The notes: generated by a model not told the origin, from the sequence alone. DNA of 6,157 nt from an uncultured Alphaproteobacteria bacterium (GCA_944390185.1 CALXPA010000051.1:1-6157); one strand, 5' to 3'; shown: positions 1 to 6,157, counted from the stretch's first letter. A program made the numbers and translations.

Positions 1-1656
1 CCACATATCGTATATAGGTGATGCACCGTTACCTGGGGCGCCAGGTTTGCTGCCAACAACAACCTCGCCATTAACGATGTATTGGCCAGATGGATCCAAG
101 CAATTTTCGTAATTATCGCCACAGACAAAGTCATCCTGCATACATCTGTCCAGTTCTGTTACGCATTCACGCAAATCGTACATGTTCTTTTGCTGGGCAA
201 CCATCAGACGTGCACGCTGTAACACGCTGCGTGCGTTGCGAACCATCGCCGACATCTGGTCATTAGAATCCGTCAATGCGCGTTCGTACGCAATACACGC
301 CTTGTCAATTTCCAAATCATACGAATTTGTAATAATAGATATATCAACACCCTGGGCCTGGCACGCGTTCAGCACCGATGCACGACAGCGTTCGGTCGCC
401 GTGTCATACAAATCTTCGCCACGCTGGTTACTGATACTGCTGGTATCAACCGTATTCATGCCCAAGAATGACGTTAAATCAAAGCCGGTATTATCGAACG
501 AGAATTCAAACAGCCCAGATACCAATGACAACCCGCCCGATGATGATGATGATGACGATGATGCACGTCCAGATATCACGTCAACCAATGCGTCCCCAAT
601 GCTCTTGATTTCATTATTCAACTGGGTATTGTCATTTGTTGATTGCATGGCCATTTCAGCCTCGGTCTGGGTGAACAAGGTTTCTACCTGGTCCGCGGTC
701 AGGCCGATATATTGAATCTGTTGTGCGACATCCTGTAAATCTTCGGTGGCTTGTTTCAAGGCAGCCTCCGTCTCGGCATAATTGTCCAGGTTCGCGCTGC
801 AGCTGCACCGGCCCTGGTTATCGTCCAGAACATTACAGAAATTATCCATACACGCGGTATATTGCGCCTTGCAATAATCGGTTAATTGCGCCAATTCGTC
901 CATAGAAACACTGGACGTAGACGTTGATGTTTCCGATACAGTCGTCGTTGTTGTTCCTGCACGAATCGCCGGCATACGCGGACTGACATTTCCGGTGGTT
1001 GTACCGACACGGGCACTGCTGCTGATATATAATGGTGTATTAACCGTATCTGTTTGAACAATCGATGCGCGCGCCGTTGATGCATTACTGCGCGTGGTCG
1101 ATGCACGACGCGTTGTCACACCCGGTGTTGATCCAGTCGCAGACGTCGTTGAACGCGCCGTCACAGATGGCCGCCCAGACGCCGTCGTGGTCCCAGATGA
1201 CGTGGCCGTACGTACCGCACGTGATGTTGCCGCACGCGATGGTGTCGCAGCAGAAACACGTGACGTTGTCGGCGTGGTTGCCGTTCTGACCGTTGTTGGA
1301 CGCGCAGACACACTGCGTGCCGTATTCGCCGCAGTATTGCGATTTGCAACATTTCGCGCAGATGTGGTTGTCGATGTTGCCACCGCACGCGATGCCGCCG
1401 CACGCCCCGTGGCGTTACGCGGACTGACCGCGGTTGGAACAACCGGCGTTGTCGCCACAGCATCTGGTTCAGTATCAGACGGTTGTTCTGTCTGGTCTGA
1501 TTCTGGGGCCGACATTTCTGCCTCTGTCACATATATCATGTCCGGATTTTCTGCTGCGTATTGCGCCATCATTTCTTGATAGAAATATTCGGGTGCAACC
1601 TCTGCAAATGCGGGCAAAACCAGTAATCCACTAAGTACGGCAACAAGTCTTTTCAT
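1..1656 (-). CDS. Unrecognised secreted Cys-rich protein with Arg/Thr/Ala/Ser linker (3' end outside window)
   Basis: The frame is open for 552 codons from ATG 1656 to the left edge with no stop, so the C-terminus is missing. The start is supported by AGGAAGGA (1665-1672) with an 8-base spacer and by a promoter just upstream. Residues 1-18 form a type I signal peptide (MKRLVAVL..., cleavage after AFA). Residues 19-65 are acidic (13 Asp/Glu, no Lys/Arg). Residues 73-251 are low-complexity Thr/Ala/Ser/Arg, probably disordered. Residues 252-345 are helical, possibly coiled coil, with Cys at 262, 269, 274, 284 and 286. A run of eight Ser lies at 366-373. Residues 410-519 carry Cys at 424, 432, 454, 498, 505, 512 and 519. 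The many Cys in an exported protein suggest disulfides in the periplasm or on the surface (inference). No family is recognised and no enzyme motif is seen; a structural or envelope role is a guess. That it is a real gene is well supported, as the six-frame overlaps are weaker on every count. Confidence 0.88.
   Translation of the reverse strand, partial: MKRLVAVLSGLLVLPAFAEVAPEYFYQEMMAQYAAENPDMIYVTEAEMSAPESDQTEQPSDTEPDAVATTPVVPTAVSPRNATGRAAASRAVATSTTTSARNVANRNTAANTARSVSARPTTVRTATTPTTSRVSAATPSRAATSRAVRTATSSGTTTASGRPSVTARSTTSATGSTPGVTTRRASTTRSNASTARASIVQTDTVNTPLYISSSARVGTTTGNVSPRMPAIRAGTTTTTVSETSTSTSSVSMDELAQLTDYCKAQYTACMDNFCNVLDDNQGRCSCSANLDNYAETEAALKQATEDLQDVAQQIQYIGLTADQVETLFTQTEAEMAMQSTNDNTQLNNEIKSIGDALVDVISGRASSSSSSSSGGLSLVSGLFEFSFDNTGFDLTSFLGMNTVDTSSISNQRGEDLYDTATERCRASVLNACQAQGVDISIITNSYDLEIDKACIAYERALTDSNDQMSAMVRNARSVLQRARLMVAQQKNMYDLRECVTELDRCMQDDFVCGDNYENCLDPSGQYIVNGEVVVGSKPGAPGNGASPIYDMW
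538..561 (-). repeat. Trinucleotide run encoding eight serines
   Basis: Eight consecutive TCA/TCG serine codons (read on the plus strand as CGA/TGA triplets) encode Ser366-Ser373 of the secreted protein. Five of them in a row are identical TCA, so copy number could change by slippage without breaking the frame. The run lies between the helical segment and a Gly/Leu/Phe-rich stretch, and is probably a linker. Confidence 0.7.
904..1440 (-). repeat. Low-complexity Arg/Thr/Ala/Ser-coding segment
   Basis: This encodes residues 73-251 of the secreted protein. It contains 21 Arg and no Lys between residues 80 and 232, and Asp203 is the only acidic residue before Glu242. Short degenerate units such as SRA(A/V) and (T/S)AR recur. 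At DNA level, a near copy of GATGTTGCCGCACGCGATG occurs at 1223-1241 and again at 1373-1394 with a three-base insertion, which indicates growth by short duplications. The skewed composition also creates long spurious open frames on the opposite strand. Confidence 0.7.
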
Positions 1657-1682
1657 ATGAAAAATCCTTCCTATTACTGTCT

Positions 1683-1711
1683 ATTATATCATACCAGGAA
1701 AAATCGTACAA
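1683..1711 (-). promoter_or_regulatory. Extended -10 sigma70 promoter for the secreted-protein gene
   Basis: On the minus strand TATAAT (1683-1688) is preceded directly by TGA, giving a perfect TGnTATAAT extended -10. A weak -35, TTGTAC (1706-1711), lies 17 bases upstream. The predicted transcription start is near 1676, leaving a leader of about 20 bases that contains the Shine-Dalgarno sequence at 1665-1672 before the ATG at 1656. Confidence 0.7.
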
Positions 1712-1768
1712 ACAAAAAATACACCCGTAACCAGAATTTATCCAGTGCGAATAATGTATTTATTCCTG

Positions 1769-1791
1769 ATTCATTATATTTTTTAATGAAT
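1769..1791. promoter_or_regulatory. Perfect dyad abutting the -35 box (candidate operator)
   Basis: ATTCATTA (1769-1776) and TAATGAAT (1784-1791) are exact inverted repeats separated by a seven-base T-rich spacer. The right arm ends on the base just before TTGACA at 1792. The position and size fit a dimeric regulator site, but the AT-rich sequence could equally act as an UP element for RNA polymerase alpha. No regulator gene is visible in the window. Confidence 0.4.
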
Positions 1792-1821
1792 TTGACATCG
1801 GGCCTAAAAGTATTATATACT
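1792..1821 (+). promoter_or_regulatory. Near-consensus sigma70 promoter for the ClsC-like gene
   Basis: A perfect -35 TTGACA (1792-1797) is separated by 18 bases from TATACT (1816-1821), which is five of six to the -10 consensus. The predicted start of transcription is near 1828, followed by AGGGGA (1837-1842) and TTG at 1849. The short leader fits a start at 1849 and would exclude the ATG at 1657 from this transcript. Confidence 0.75.
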
Positions 1822-1848
1822 GGTGTGACAATAAACAGGGGATTTGAT

Positions 1849-3438
1849 TTGGGTGTATTGAAAAAGGTTTCTTTATTTGTATTCACATTGCCACTGATGG
1901 GATGTACAACCATACCGACCAGCACGACTGATGAACGGCTGGCCGACTATACACCCAAGGTTACTGCTGCTGATTTTAAATACGACCCAATGCAAACGCC
2001 GATTGCGCAATGCTATGCCACGGAACTGGGGGCGGGCGATGAAATCAGTGGCGCAACATTAATCGAAGATGGTCTGTCGGCGTTTGTAATCCGCGCGGCG
2101 TTCGCACGAATGGCAACCAAGACGATTGACCTGCAGACATATATTTACAGTAACGATTTTTCGTCCAAGGTATTAATTGGTGAACTGAAACGCGCCGCAG
2201 ACCGCGGGGTCAAGGTACGCATCTTGCTGGACGATTATGGAACAAAATCTGATATCGTCGATGTTATGCTGTTGAACCAGCACCCGAATATAGAGGTCAA
2301 GGTATTTAACCCCGTGGCCAATCGATCTAAATTACTGTACTATCCGCAATTCTTGATGGATTTCAATCGTCTGAATTCCAGAATGCACAACAAACTGTTT
2401 ATCGTTGACAATATTGCGTATATCACCGGCGGACGCAATGTTGGCAGTAATTATTTCTATCCAGAAACGGCATCTAATTTTTCTGATACAGACGTTCTGT
2501 TCATCGGCGATATGACCAAGTATGCCACCGCCAGTTTCGATGAATACTGGAATTATCACCTGGCAATTCCTGCATCCGTGTTTCCAAAGGCAACATCAGA
2601 ACGCGCAATGCGTAAACTGGAAAAAAAGTTCGCGGATATCGAACAAAAAAGTGCCGACGCAATACAAGAATATCAGAAAATTATATCGCGGGCACAACGT
2701 GAATACAAAGATAAAAAATTCGATTTCAGTTGGGGCCACGGTAAATTCTTGGCCGATCCACCAGCCAAGGTGGAAATGTCGATGCAGCAAAAAGAAGAAT
2801 ATCGGGGCGATATTATCCAGGCACTGCAGCATCTGTGGGGTGAAACAACAGATTCTGTGTATATGTCGGCGGCGTATTTTGTCCCAGGCCAAGGCGGATT
2901 GGAACACATGCTGCACGAAGAAAAATCTGGTGTGCACATGACAATCGTCACAAATTCACTGGCATCGACAAATGCACCAACAGTATATGCAAAATGGGAA
3001 AAATACAGAAAAAAACTGATTGAATCTGGGGCAGATGTTTATGAATTCATGCTGTCGGCGGAAAACCTGCGCGGCAAGGAACATGACCGTGAACGGAAAC
3101 AATCCAGTTTTTCCGTACTGCACAGCAAGACAATCGTATTCGATGACGATATTTCCTGGATCGGCAGTTTTAATCTGGACCCGCGCAGTGCATACTATAA
3201 CACTGAAAACGTCGCAATATTTGAAAGTCGCGATTTTGCCGACAAACTGCGCGAGATGATTATGCGTGACACAAAAACATCATGGCACGTTACACTGGAT
3301 GCAGATGGCGACCCTGTCTGGACCGGCAGCCGGCCCGGGGACAAAAAACCACGCGTCTATACGCGCAGCCCAGATACAACAATATTCCGCCGCCTGTGGA
3401 AGATGATAACCAATCTGGTACCCGAAAAATTCGTGTAA
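1849..3438 (+). CDS. clsC: ClsC-like cardiolipin synthase / phospholipase D family lipoprotein
   Basis: A 529-residue protein if read from TTG 1849, which has AGGGGA six bases upstream and lies just after a strong promoter; TTG 1858 is an alternative. The N-terminus MGVLKKVSLFVFTLPLMGC is a lipoprotein signal with lipobox LMGC, lipidated at Cys19; Thr at +2 suggests outer-membrane sorting. Two HxKxxxxD catalytic motifs are present: HNKLFIVD (180-187, followed by GGRNVGSNYF) and HSKTIVFD (425-432, followed by GSFNLDPRS). The segments DFNRLNSRMHNK and VTNSLASTNAPTVYAKW, and the C-terminal hydrophobic/basic tail, match the E. coli ClsC (YmdC) layout. Two HKD motifs in one chain form one active site for phosphatidyl transfer through a phosphohistidine; ClsC joins phosphatidylglycerol and phosphatidylethanolamine to make cardiolipin. 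A Lys/Glu/Gln-rich helical stretch (about 251-291) lies between the two halves. The usual ClsC partner YmdB is not seen. Another PLD substrate is possible. Confidence 0.85.
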   Translation: MGVLKKVSLFVFTLPLMGCTTIPTSTTDERLADYTPKVTAADFKYDPMQTPIAQCYATELGAGDEISGATLIEDGLSAFVIRAAFARMATKTIDLQTYIYSNDFSSKVLIGELKRAADRGVKVRILLDDYGTKSDIVDVMLLNQHPNIEVKVFNPVANRSKLLYYPQFLMDFNRLNSRMHNKLFIVDNIAYITGGRNVGSNYFYPETASNFSDTDVLFIGDMTKYATASFDEYWNYHLAIPASVFPKATSERAMRKLEKKFADIEQKSADAIQEYQKIISRAQREYKDKKFDFSWGHGKFLADPPAKVEMSMQQKEEYRGDIIQALQHLWGETTDSVYMSAAYFVPGQGGLEHMLHEEKSGVHMTIVTNSLASTNAPTVYAKWEKYRKKLIESGADVYEFMLSAENLRGKEHDRERKQSSFSVLHSKTIVFDDDISWIGSFNLDPRSAYYNTENVAIFESRDFADKLREMIMRDTKTSWHVTLDADGDPVWTGSRPGDKKPRVYTRSPDTTIFRRLWKMITNLVPEKFV

Positions 3439-3462
3439 AAAAACAGGTGTTATCGCAGAAAA

Positions 3463-4524
3463 CTATTCAATTTCGGCGCGTATATTGGCGACAGATGCCG
3501 CACGCGCCGCAATTACGTCATTTAAATTCGCGCCCGTCAAATCCGATGCATATTTAATCGAATTCGCAAACGCCAGCGCATCACTGTTCCCGTGTGTCTT
3601 GACCGCAAACCCACGCAGACCCAAGAATGTCGCGCCCGCATATGAACGCGGATCAATTTTATTCTTTAAGCGTTTAAATACATGAACCAAGAAAAACGCA
3701 CCAATAATCGCCAGCACAGATTTTTTCAAATTATCAACCAAAACGCGCTTGATTAACTTTGCGGTACCTTCGACCGTTTTCAAAACGATATTGCCGGTAA
3801 ATCCGTCGGTCACAACCACCTGGACATTACCGCCGCCGATGTCATTCCCTTCGACAAAGCCGATATATTCGTACGGCAGTTCATCTTTGTGTTCGGTCAG
3901 TAATTTATTCAATTTCTGCAGTGTCTCGTTGCCTTTGGTGGCCTCTTCCCCGATGTTCAAGACACCAACCTTTGGGCGCGGCATTTTACCAATCACTTCG
4001 GCATAAACACTGCCCAGAATGGAAAAATCAAATAAATCCCCTTCGTCACACTGGACATTTGCGCCCAAATCCAGCACCACAACACGCGAATCCCCGCCCC
4101 CAGACGGCAGCATTGTCGTAATCGCCGGGCGCGATATCCCATCAATCGTTTTCAGTGCCAATTTAGACAACGACATTAAAATCCCGGTATTCCCCGCACT
4201 GACCACCGCCGCAGAATTACCCTGGCGCACATCCATAATCGCCATGTACATAGACGTATCCTGGGCATGGCGGATAACATCGCGAACCTTGTCCGTGCCC
4301 TTGATTGCATTTGGGGCATCAATAACCTGGCAATTACGGGCGACACGCGGATATTTTACCAGCATTTCATGCAATTTCTTTTCGGGGCCAAACAGACGAA
4401 AGAACACATGATTTTCACCATGCTGGTACAAAAACTGGTTCATACCACCCAGCACGGCGTTCGGCCCTTTGTCCCCGCCCATTGCATCAATTGCTATGAT
4501 TTTTTTTACTGTTGTCATCGTCAT
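3463..4524 (-). CDS. plsX: Phosphate acyltransferase PlsX
   Basis: A 353-residue, full-length PlsX. It converts acyl-ACP and phosphate to acyl-phosphate, the donor used by PlsY to acylate glycerol-3-phosphate, and acts in the cytoplasm at the membrane surface. Family signatures in order: IAIDAMGGD (10-18), SAGNTGILM (109-117), SRPA (131-134), LDLGAN (151-156), LNIGEE...KG (189-198), GFVEGNDIGGG (222-232), TDGFTGNIVLKTVEG (239-253), YAGATFLGLRG (295-305) and HGNSD (311-315). The start is ATG 4524 or ATG 4518; the next Met is inside the conserved DAMGGD, so no later start is possible. Neither start has a clear Shine-Dalgarno sequence, and a terminator-like hairpin abuts the start codon. It lies 70 bases downstream of rpmF, the common bacterial order, but no fabH follows: the next gene converges on it from the other strand. 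Confidence 0.96.
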   Translation of the reverse strand: MTMTTVKKIIAIDAMGGDKGPNAVLGGMNQFLYQHGENHVFFRLFGPEKKLHEMLVKYPRVARNCQVIDAPNAIKGTDKVRDVIRHAQDTSMYMAIMDVRQGNSAAVVSAGNTGILMSLSKLALKTIDGISRPAITTMLPSGGGDSRVVVLDLGANVQCDEGDLFDFSILGSVYAEVIGKMPRPKVGVLNIGEEATKGNETLQKLNKLLTEHKDELPYEYIGFVEGNDIGGGNVQVVVTDGFTGNIVLKTVEGTAKLIKRVLVDNLKKSVLAIIGAFFLVHVFKRLKNKIDPRSYAGATFLGLRGFAVKTHGNSDALAFANSIKYASDLTGANLNDVIAARAASVANIRAEIE

Positions 4525-4568
4525 GAAAAAAGCAGAACGGCATCACAAACTATGCGCCCTGTTCTGCT
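4525..4568 (-). terminator. Terminator-like hairpin between rpmF and plsX
   Basis: On the minus strand AGCAGAAC (4561-4568) pairs perfectly with GTTCTGCT (4531-4538), and the inner GCAT/ATGC adds four further pairs. A run of six T (4526-4531) follows the stem at once, as in an intrinsic terminator. The T-run ends one base before the plsX ATG, so the hairpin occupies the place where a ribosome binding site is expected. It may terminate rpmF transcripts, attenuate plsX, or both. Confidence 0.65.
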
Positions 4569-4594
4569 GTTATTCCCATTAGCTATCCCCAGTA

Positions 4595-4744
4595 TTATCT
4601 GGCACCACATGCCGGACATACGTGGTGTGGACGTTTTTTTTCACCGCAAACCTTGCACACTGTGCATGGCATCACAGCCAGTGCATCATGTGAACGACGC
4701 TGGGCGGTGCGTGCTTTACTTGTTTTACTTTTTGGCGTTGCCAT
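4595..4744 (-). CDS. rpmF: 50S ribosomal protein L32, short Cys-containing form
   Basis: A 49-residue small ORF beginning MATPKSKTSKARTAQRRSHD, the hallmark L32 N-terminus, with KRPHHV further on. L32 is a structural protein of the large ribosomal subunit. Cys27, 30 and 33 followed by Cys44 and 47 form CxxC pairs typical of the zinc-binding (C+) type of L32, with one extra Cys. It ends at CPACGAR and lacks the eight to ten residues that usually follow the second CxxC. The start is supported by AAGGA (4752-4756) seven bases upstream of ATG and by a promoter at 4774-4801. It stands between rpoC and plsX on the same strand. Confidence 0.93.
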   Translation of the reverse strand: MATPKSKTSKARTAQRRSHDALAVMPCTVCKVCGEKKRPHHVCPACGAR

Positions 4745-4773
4745 TTGATAATCCTTTTTATTTACGACTTGCT

Positions 4774-4801
4774 ATTTTATTAAAATATTACGTATTTGCA
4801 A
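4774..4801 (-). promoter_or_regulatory. Sigma70-type promoter for rpmF
   Basis: On the minus strand TTGCAA (4796-4801, four of six to the -35 consensus) is 16 bases from TAAAAT (4774-4779, five of six to the -10). The predicted start near 4767 leaves a leader of about 23 bases carrying the rpmF Shine-Dalgarno sequence. The surroundings are AT-rich. Lying after the rpoC hairpin, it would allow rpmF to be expressed separately from rpoC. Confidence 0.55.
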
Positions 4802-4819
4802 GAAAAAGTTTTTTGCGCA

Positions 4820-4859
4820 AAATTGCCCGGCGCCCTGTATCCAGACACCTGGGCAATTT
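4820..4859 (-). terminator. Long hairpin after rpoC, probable terminator
   Basis: On the minus strand AAATTGCCC (4851-4859) and GGGCAATTT (4820-4828) are exact inverted repeats starting 11 bases after the rpoC stop. The inside also pairs as GGUG/CGCC and CUG/CAG around a GAUA loop, giving a long, nearly continuous stem. After the stem there is only one more T and then GCGC, so the U-tract is weak and partly inside the stem. It may be a terminator or an RNA-stabilising hairpin. Confidence 0.55.
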
Positions 4860-4870
4860 GTGCACATTGG

Positions 4871-6157
4871 TTAGATATCCAACAGTTGCTGTTGTGCGTT
4901 ACCTTCACGGGCCAAACGTTCGGCACGTTCTTCGTCTTTGGCGATTTCGCGCACACGACGAACATACGCACCCGTACCAATCGGTATCAGACGACCCACA
5001 ATCAGGTTTTCGTTTATACCAACCAGTTTATCAGTCGCACCGCTGATTGCCGCGTCAACCAATACCTTGGTCGTCTGTTGGAACGACGCATTCGATATGA
5101 ATGAACGCGATGTCAACGACGCACGGGTCAATCCGACCAGAACCTGGGATGATGTCGCCGGGCGGCCACCGTCGTGCACAACACGCGCGTTTTCTTCTTC
5201 GAAATCGACACGGTCAACAACCTGGCCCATCAAGAATCCTGTATCACCCGGATTTGTGATTTCCACACGGCGTGTCATTTCACGAATCAAGATTTCAATA
5301 TGCTTGTCGTTAATGGATACACCCTGCAGACGATAGACCTGTTGAATCTGTTCGACCATAAATGTTGCCAAGGCTTTCTGGCCCAATATGCGCAAGATAT
5401 CCTGGGGCACTGGGTCACCATCGACCAGTTTTTCCGCCTTTTTCACGACATCGCCGCTGCGCACCAACAGGTTTGTTCCCTTTGGCACCGCATATTCAAC
5501 CGGCGCAGTACCATCGTCTGGGACGATGCGGATTAAAATCTTGGACTTGGCATCTTCCAGTTCGATTGTACCATCAATTTCCGCCAATAATGCCGGGTTG
5601 GATGGACGGCGCACTTCCAGTAATTCGTTAACACGCGGCAGACCACCGGTAATATCGCCTGTACGCTTGGTCTGGACCGGGATGCGCGCCAGAATATCAC
5701 CCGCCGCAACCGTGTCACCATTCGACACATTCAATACAGAATACATCGGCAACAGATATTCGGCAATTTTTTTGCCACCCAGTGAAATTACTTCACCACG
5801 GTCATTTACCAATGTAATCGCCGGATTCAATGCCTTCTTGGTGTTCGCCTTCCAGTTTATAACCTTGCGCGAAACGATACCGGTCATGGAATCAACTTCT
5901 TCTTGGTATGAAACATTTTCAACCAAGTCCTGGAATTGAACGATACCGTCTTTTTCTGCGATGATTGTGTTGGAATACGGATCCCATTCTGCAACCTTGG
6001 CACCCTTGTCCACCGTATCACCATCGTTAACAATCAGCATTGATGCATATGGCAGACTGCTGGTGAATAATTTTTCGCCCTTGTCATCAACCACAGACAA
6101 TTCGCCATTGCGCGACAGAACAACCACACGACCCGCCGAATTTTTAATTGTGTTAAC
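4871..6157 (-). CDS. rpoC: DNA-directed RNA polymerase subunit beta', C-terminal part
   Basis: The frame is open to the right edge and gives the last 428 residues of RpoC, about a third of the usual length of about 1,400 residues; the start lies outside the window. RpoC is the largest subunit of RNA polymerase and contributes to the catalytic cleft and DNA clamp. Recognisable segments in the visible part: GGLPRVNELLEVRRP (171-185), DILRILG, VYRLQGVSINDKHIE (274-288), TRASLTSRSFISNASFQ (344-360) and IVGRLIPIGTG (386-396), all near the C-terminus as in E. coli. The tail is charged (KDEERAERLAREGN) and ends LLDI. The preceding rpoB is not visible. A hairpin follows the stop, then rpmF on the same strand; no str-operon gene follows. 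Confidence 0.97.
   Translation of the reverse strand, partial: VNTIKNSAGRVVVLSRNGELSVVDDKGEKLFTSSLPYASMLIVNDGDTVDKGAKVAEWDPYSNTIIAEKDGIVQFQDLVENVSYQEEVDSMTGIVSRKVINWKANTKKALNPAITLVNDRGEVISLGGKKIAEYLLPMYSVLNVSNGDTVAAGDILARIPVQTKRTGDITGGLPRVNELLEVRRPSNPALLAEIDGTIELEDAKSKILIRIVPDDGTAPVEYAVPKGTNLLVRSGDVVKKAEKLVDGDPVPQDILRILGQKALATFMVEQIQQVYRLQGVSINDKHIEILIREMTRRVEITNPGDTGFLMGQVVDRVDFEEENARVVHDGGRPATSSQVLVGLTRASLTSRSFISNASFQQTTKVLVDAAISGATDKLVGINENLIVGRLIPIGTGAYVRRVREIAKDEERAERLAREGNAQQQLLDI

Noticed and set aside
182..715. Plus-strand open frame of 177 codons
   Set aside because: It lies opposite the secreted-protein gene; its poly-Asp stretch is the complement of the Ser-codon run, and it has no signal, family match or supporting start site.
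1094..1579. Plus-strand open frame of 161 codons rich in Val/Ala/Asp/Arg
   Set aside because: It is antisense to the Arg/Thr/Ala linker; the low-complexity codons keep the opposite strand free of stops.
1657..1848. 64-residue N-terminal extension of the ClsC-like protein from ATG 1657
   Set aside because: The promoter and lipoprotein signal both lie within or after it and no Shine-Dalgarno precedes the ATG. The CATATG shared with the divergent gene's start codon is coincidental.
4591..4650. Possible separate promoter for plsX (GATAAT near the end of rpmF)
   Set aside because: No acceptable -35 is found 16-18 bases upstream.
4801..4819. A-run/T-run pair (GCAAAAAACTTTTTCTTGC on the minus strand) as a second hairpin after rpoC
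   Set aside because: The arms are only A-T pairs with almost no loop, so a stable stem is unlikely; it overlaps the -35 region of the rpmF promoter.
4267..5046. Plus-strand open frame of 259 codons across plsX, rpmF and rpoC
   Set aside because: It spans three well-identified genes and two hairpins on the other strand and resembles no protein.

Overview
The window holds five protein genes. Four lie on the minus strand: a partial secreted protein, plsX, rpmF and a partial rpoC. One lies on the plus strand: a ClsC-type phospholipase D lipoprotein. A bacterial, Pseudomonadota-type genome fits the RpoC C-terminus, PlsX and ClsC-like sequences. The RpoC tail and the rpmF-plsX pair lean towards an uncultured, possibly host-associated alphaproteobacterium, but that placement is inference. 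No mobile elements, tRNA, rRNA or CRISPR arrays were seen.

Positions 1-1656 (minus) are the first 552 codons of a long exported protein whose stop lies beyond the left edge. It has a signal peptide, an acidic N-terminus, a roughly 180-residue Thr/Ala/Ser/Arg linker with Arg but no Lys, and a Cys-rich, largely helical C-terminal part that carries a duplicated Cys motif. I do not recognise the family; it is the most novel item here.

Positions 1657-1848 are a divergent control region. It has an extended -10 promoter for the minus-strand gene, and a near-consensus sigma70 promoter for the plus-strand gene with a perfect 8-7-8 dyad directly against its -35. This promoter placement argues that the plus-strand gene starts at a TTG (1849) and not at the far-upstream ATG (1657).

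Positions 1849-3438 (plus) encode the ClsC-like cardiolipin synthase/PLD lipoprotein with two HKD motifs. It converges on plsX (3463-4524, minus) with only 24 bases between the stop codons. Upstream of plsX are rpmF (4595-4744), which encodes an unusually short Cys-containing L32, and then the last 428 codons of rpoC (4871-6157). A hairpin plus T-run sits right against the plsX start codon, and a second long hairpin follows rpoC; rpmF has its own likely promoter between them.

Functionally, PlsX supplies acyl-phosphate for phosphatidic acid synthesis and the ClsC-like enzyme would remodel the resulting phospholipids, so two steps of membrane lipid metabolism lie next to each other. RpmF and RpoC are translation and transcription core components.
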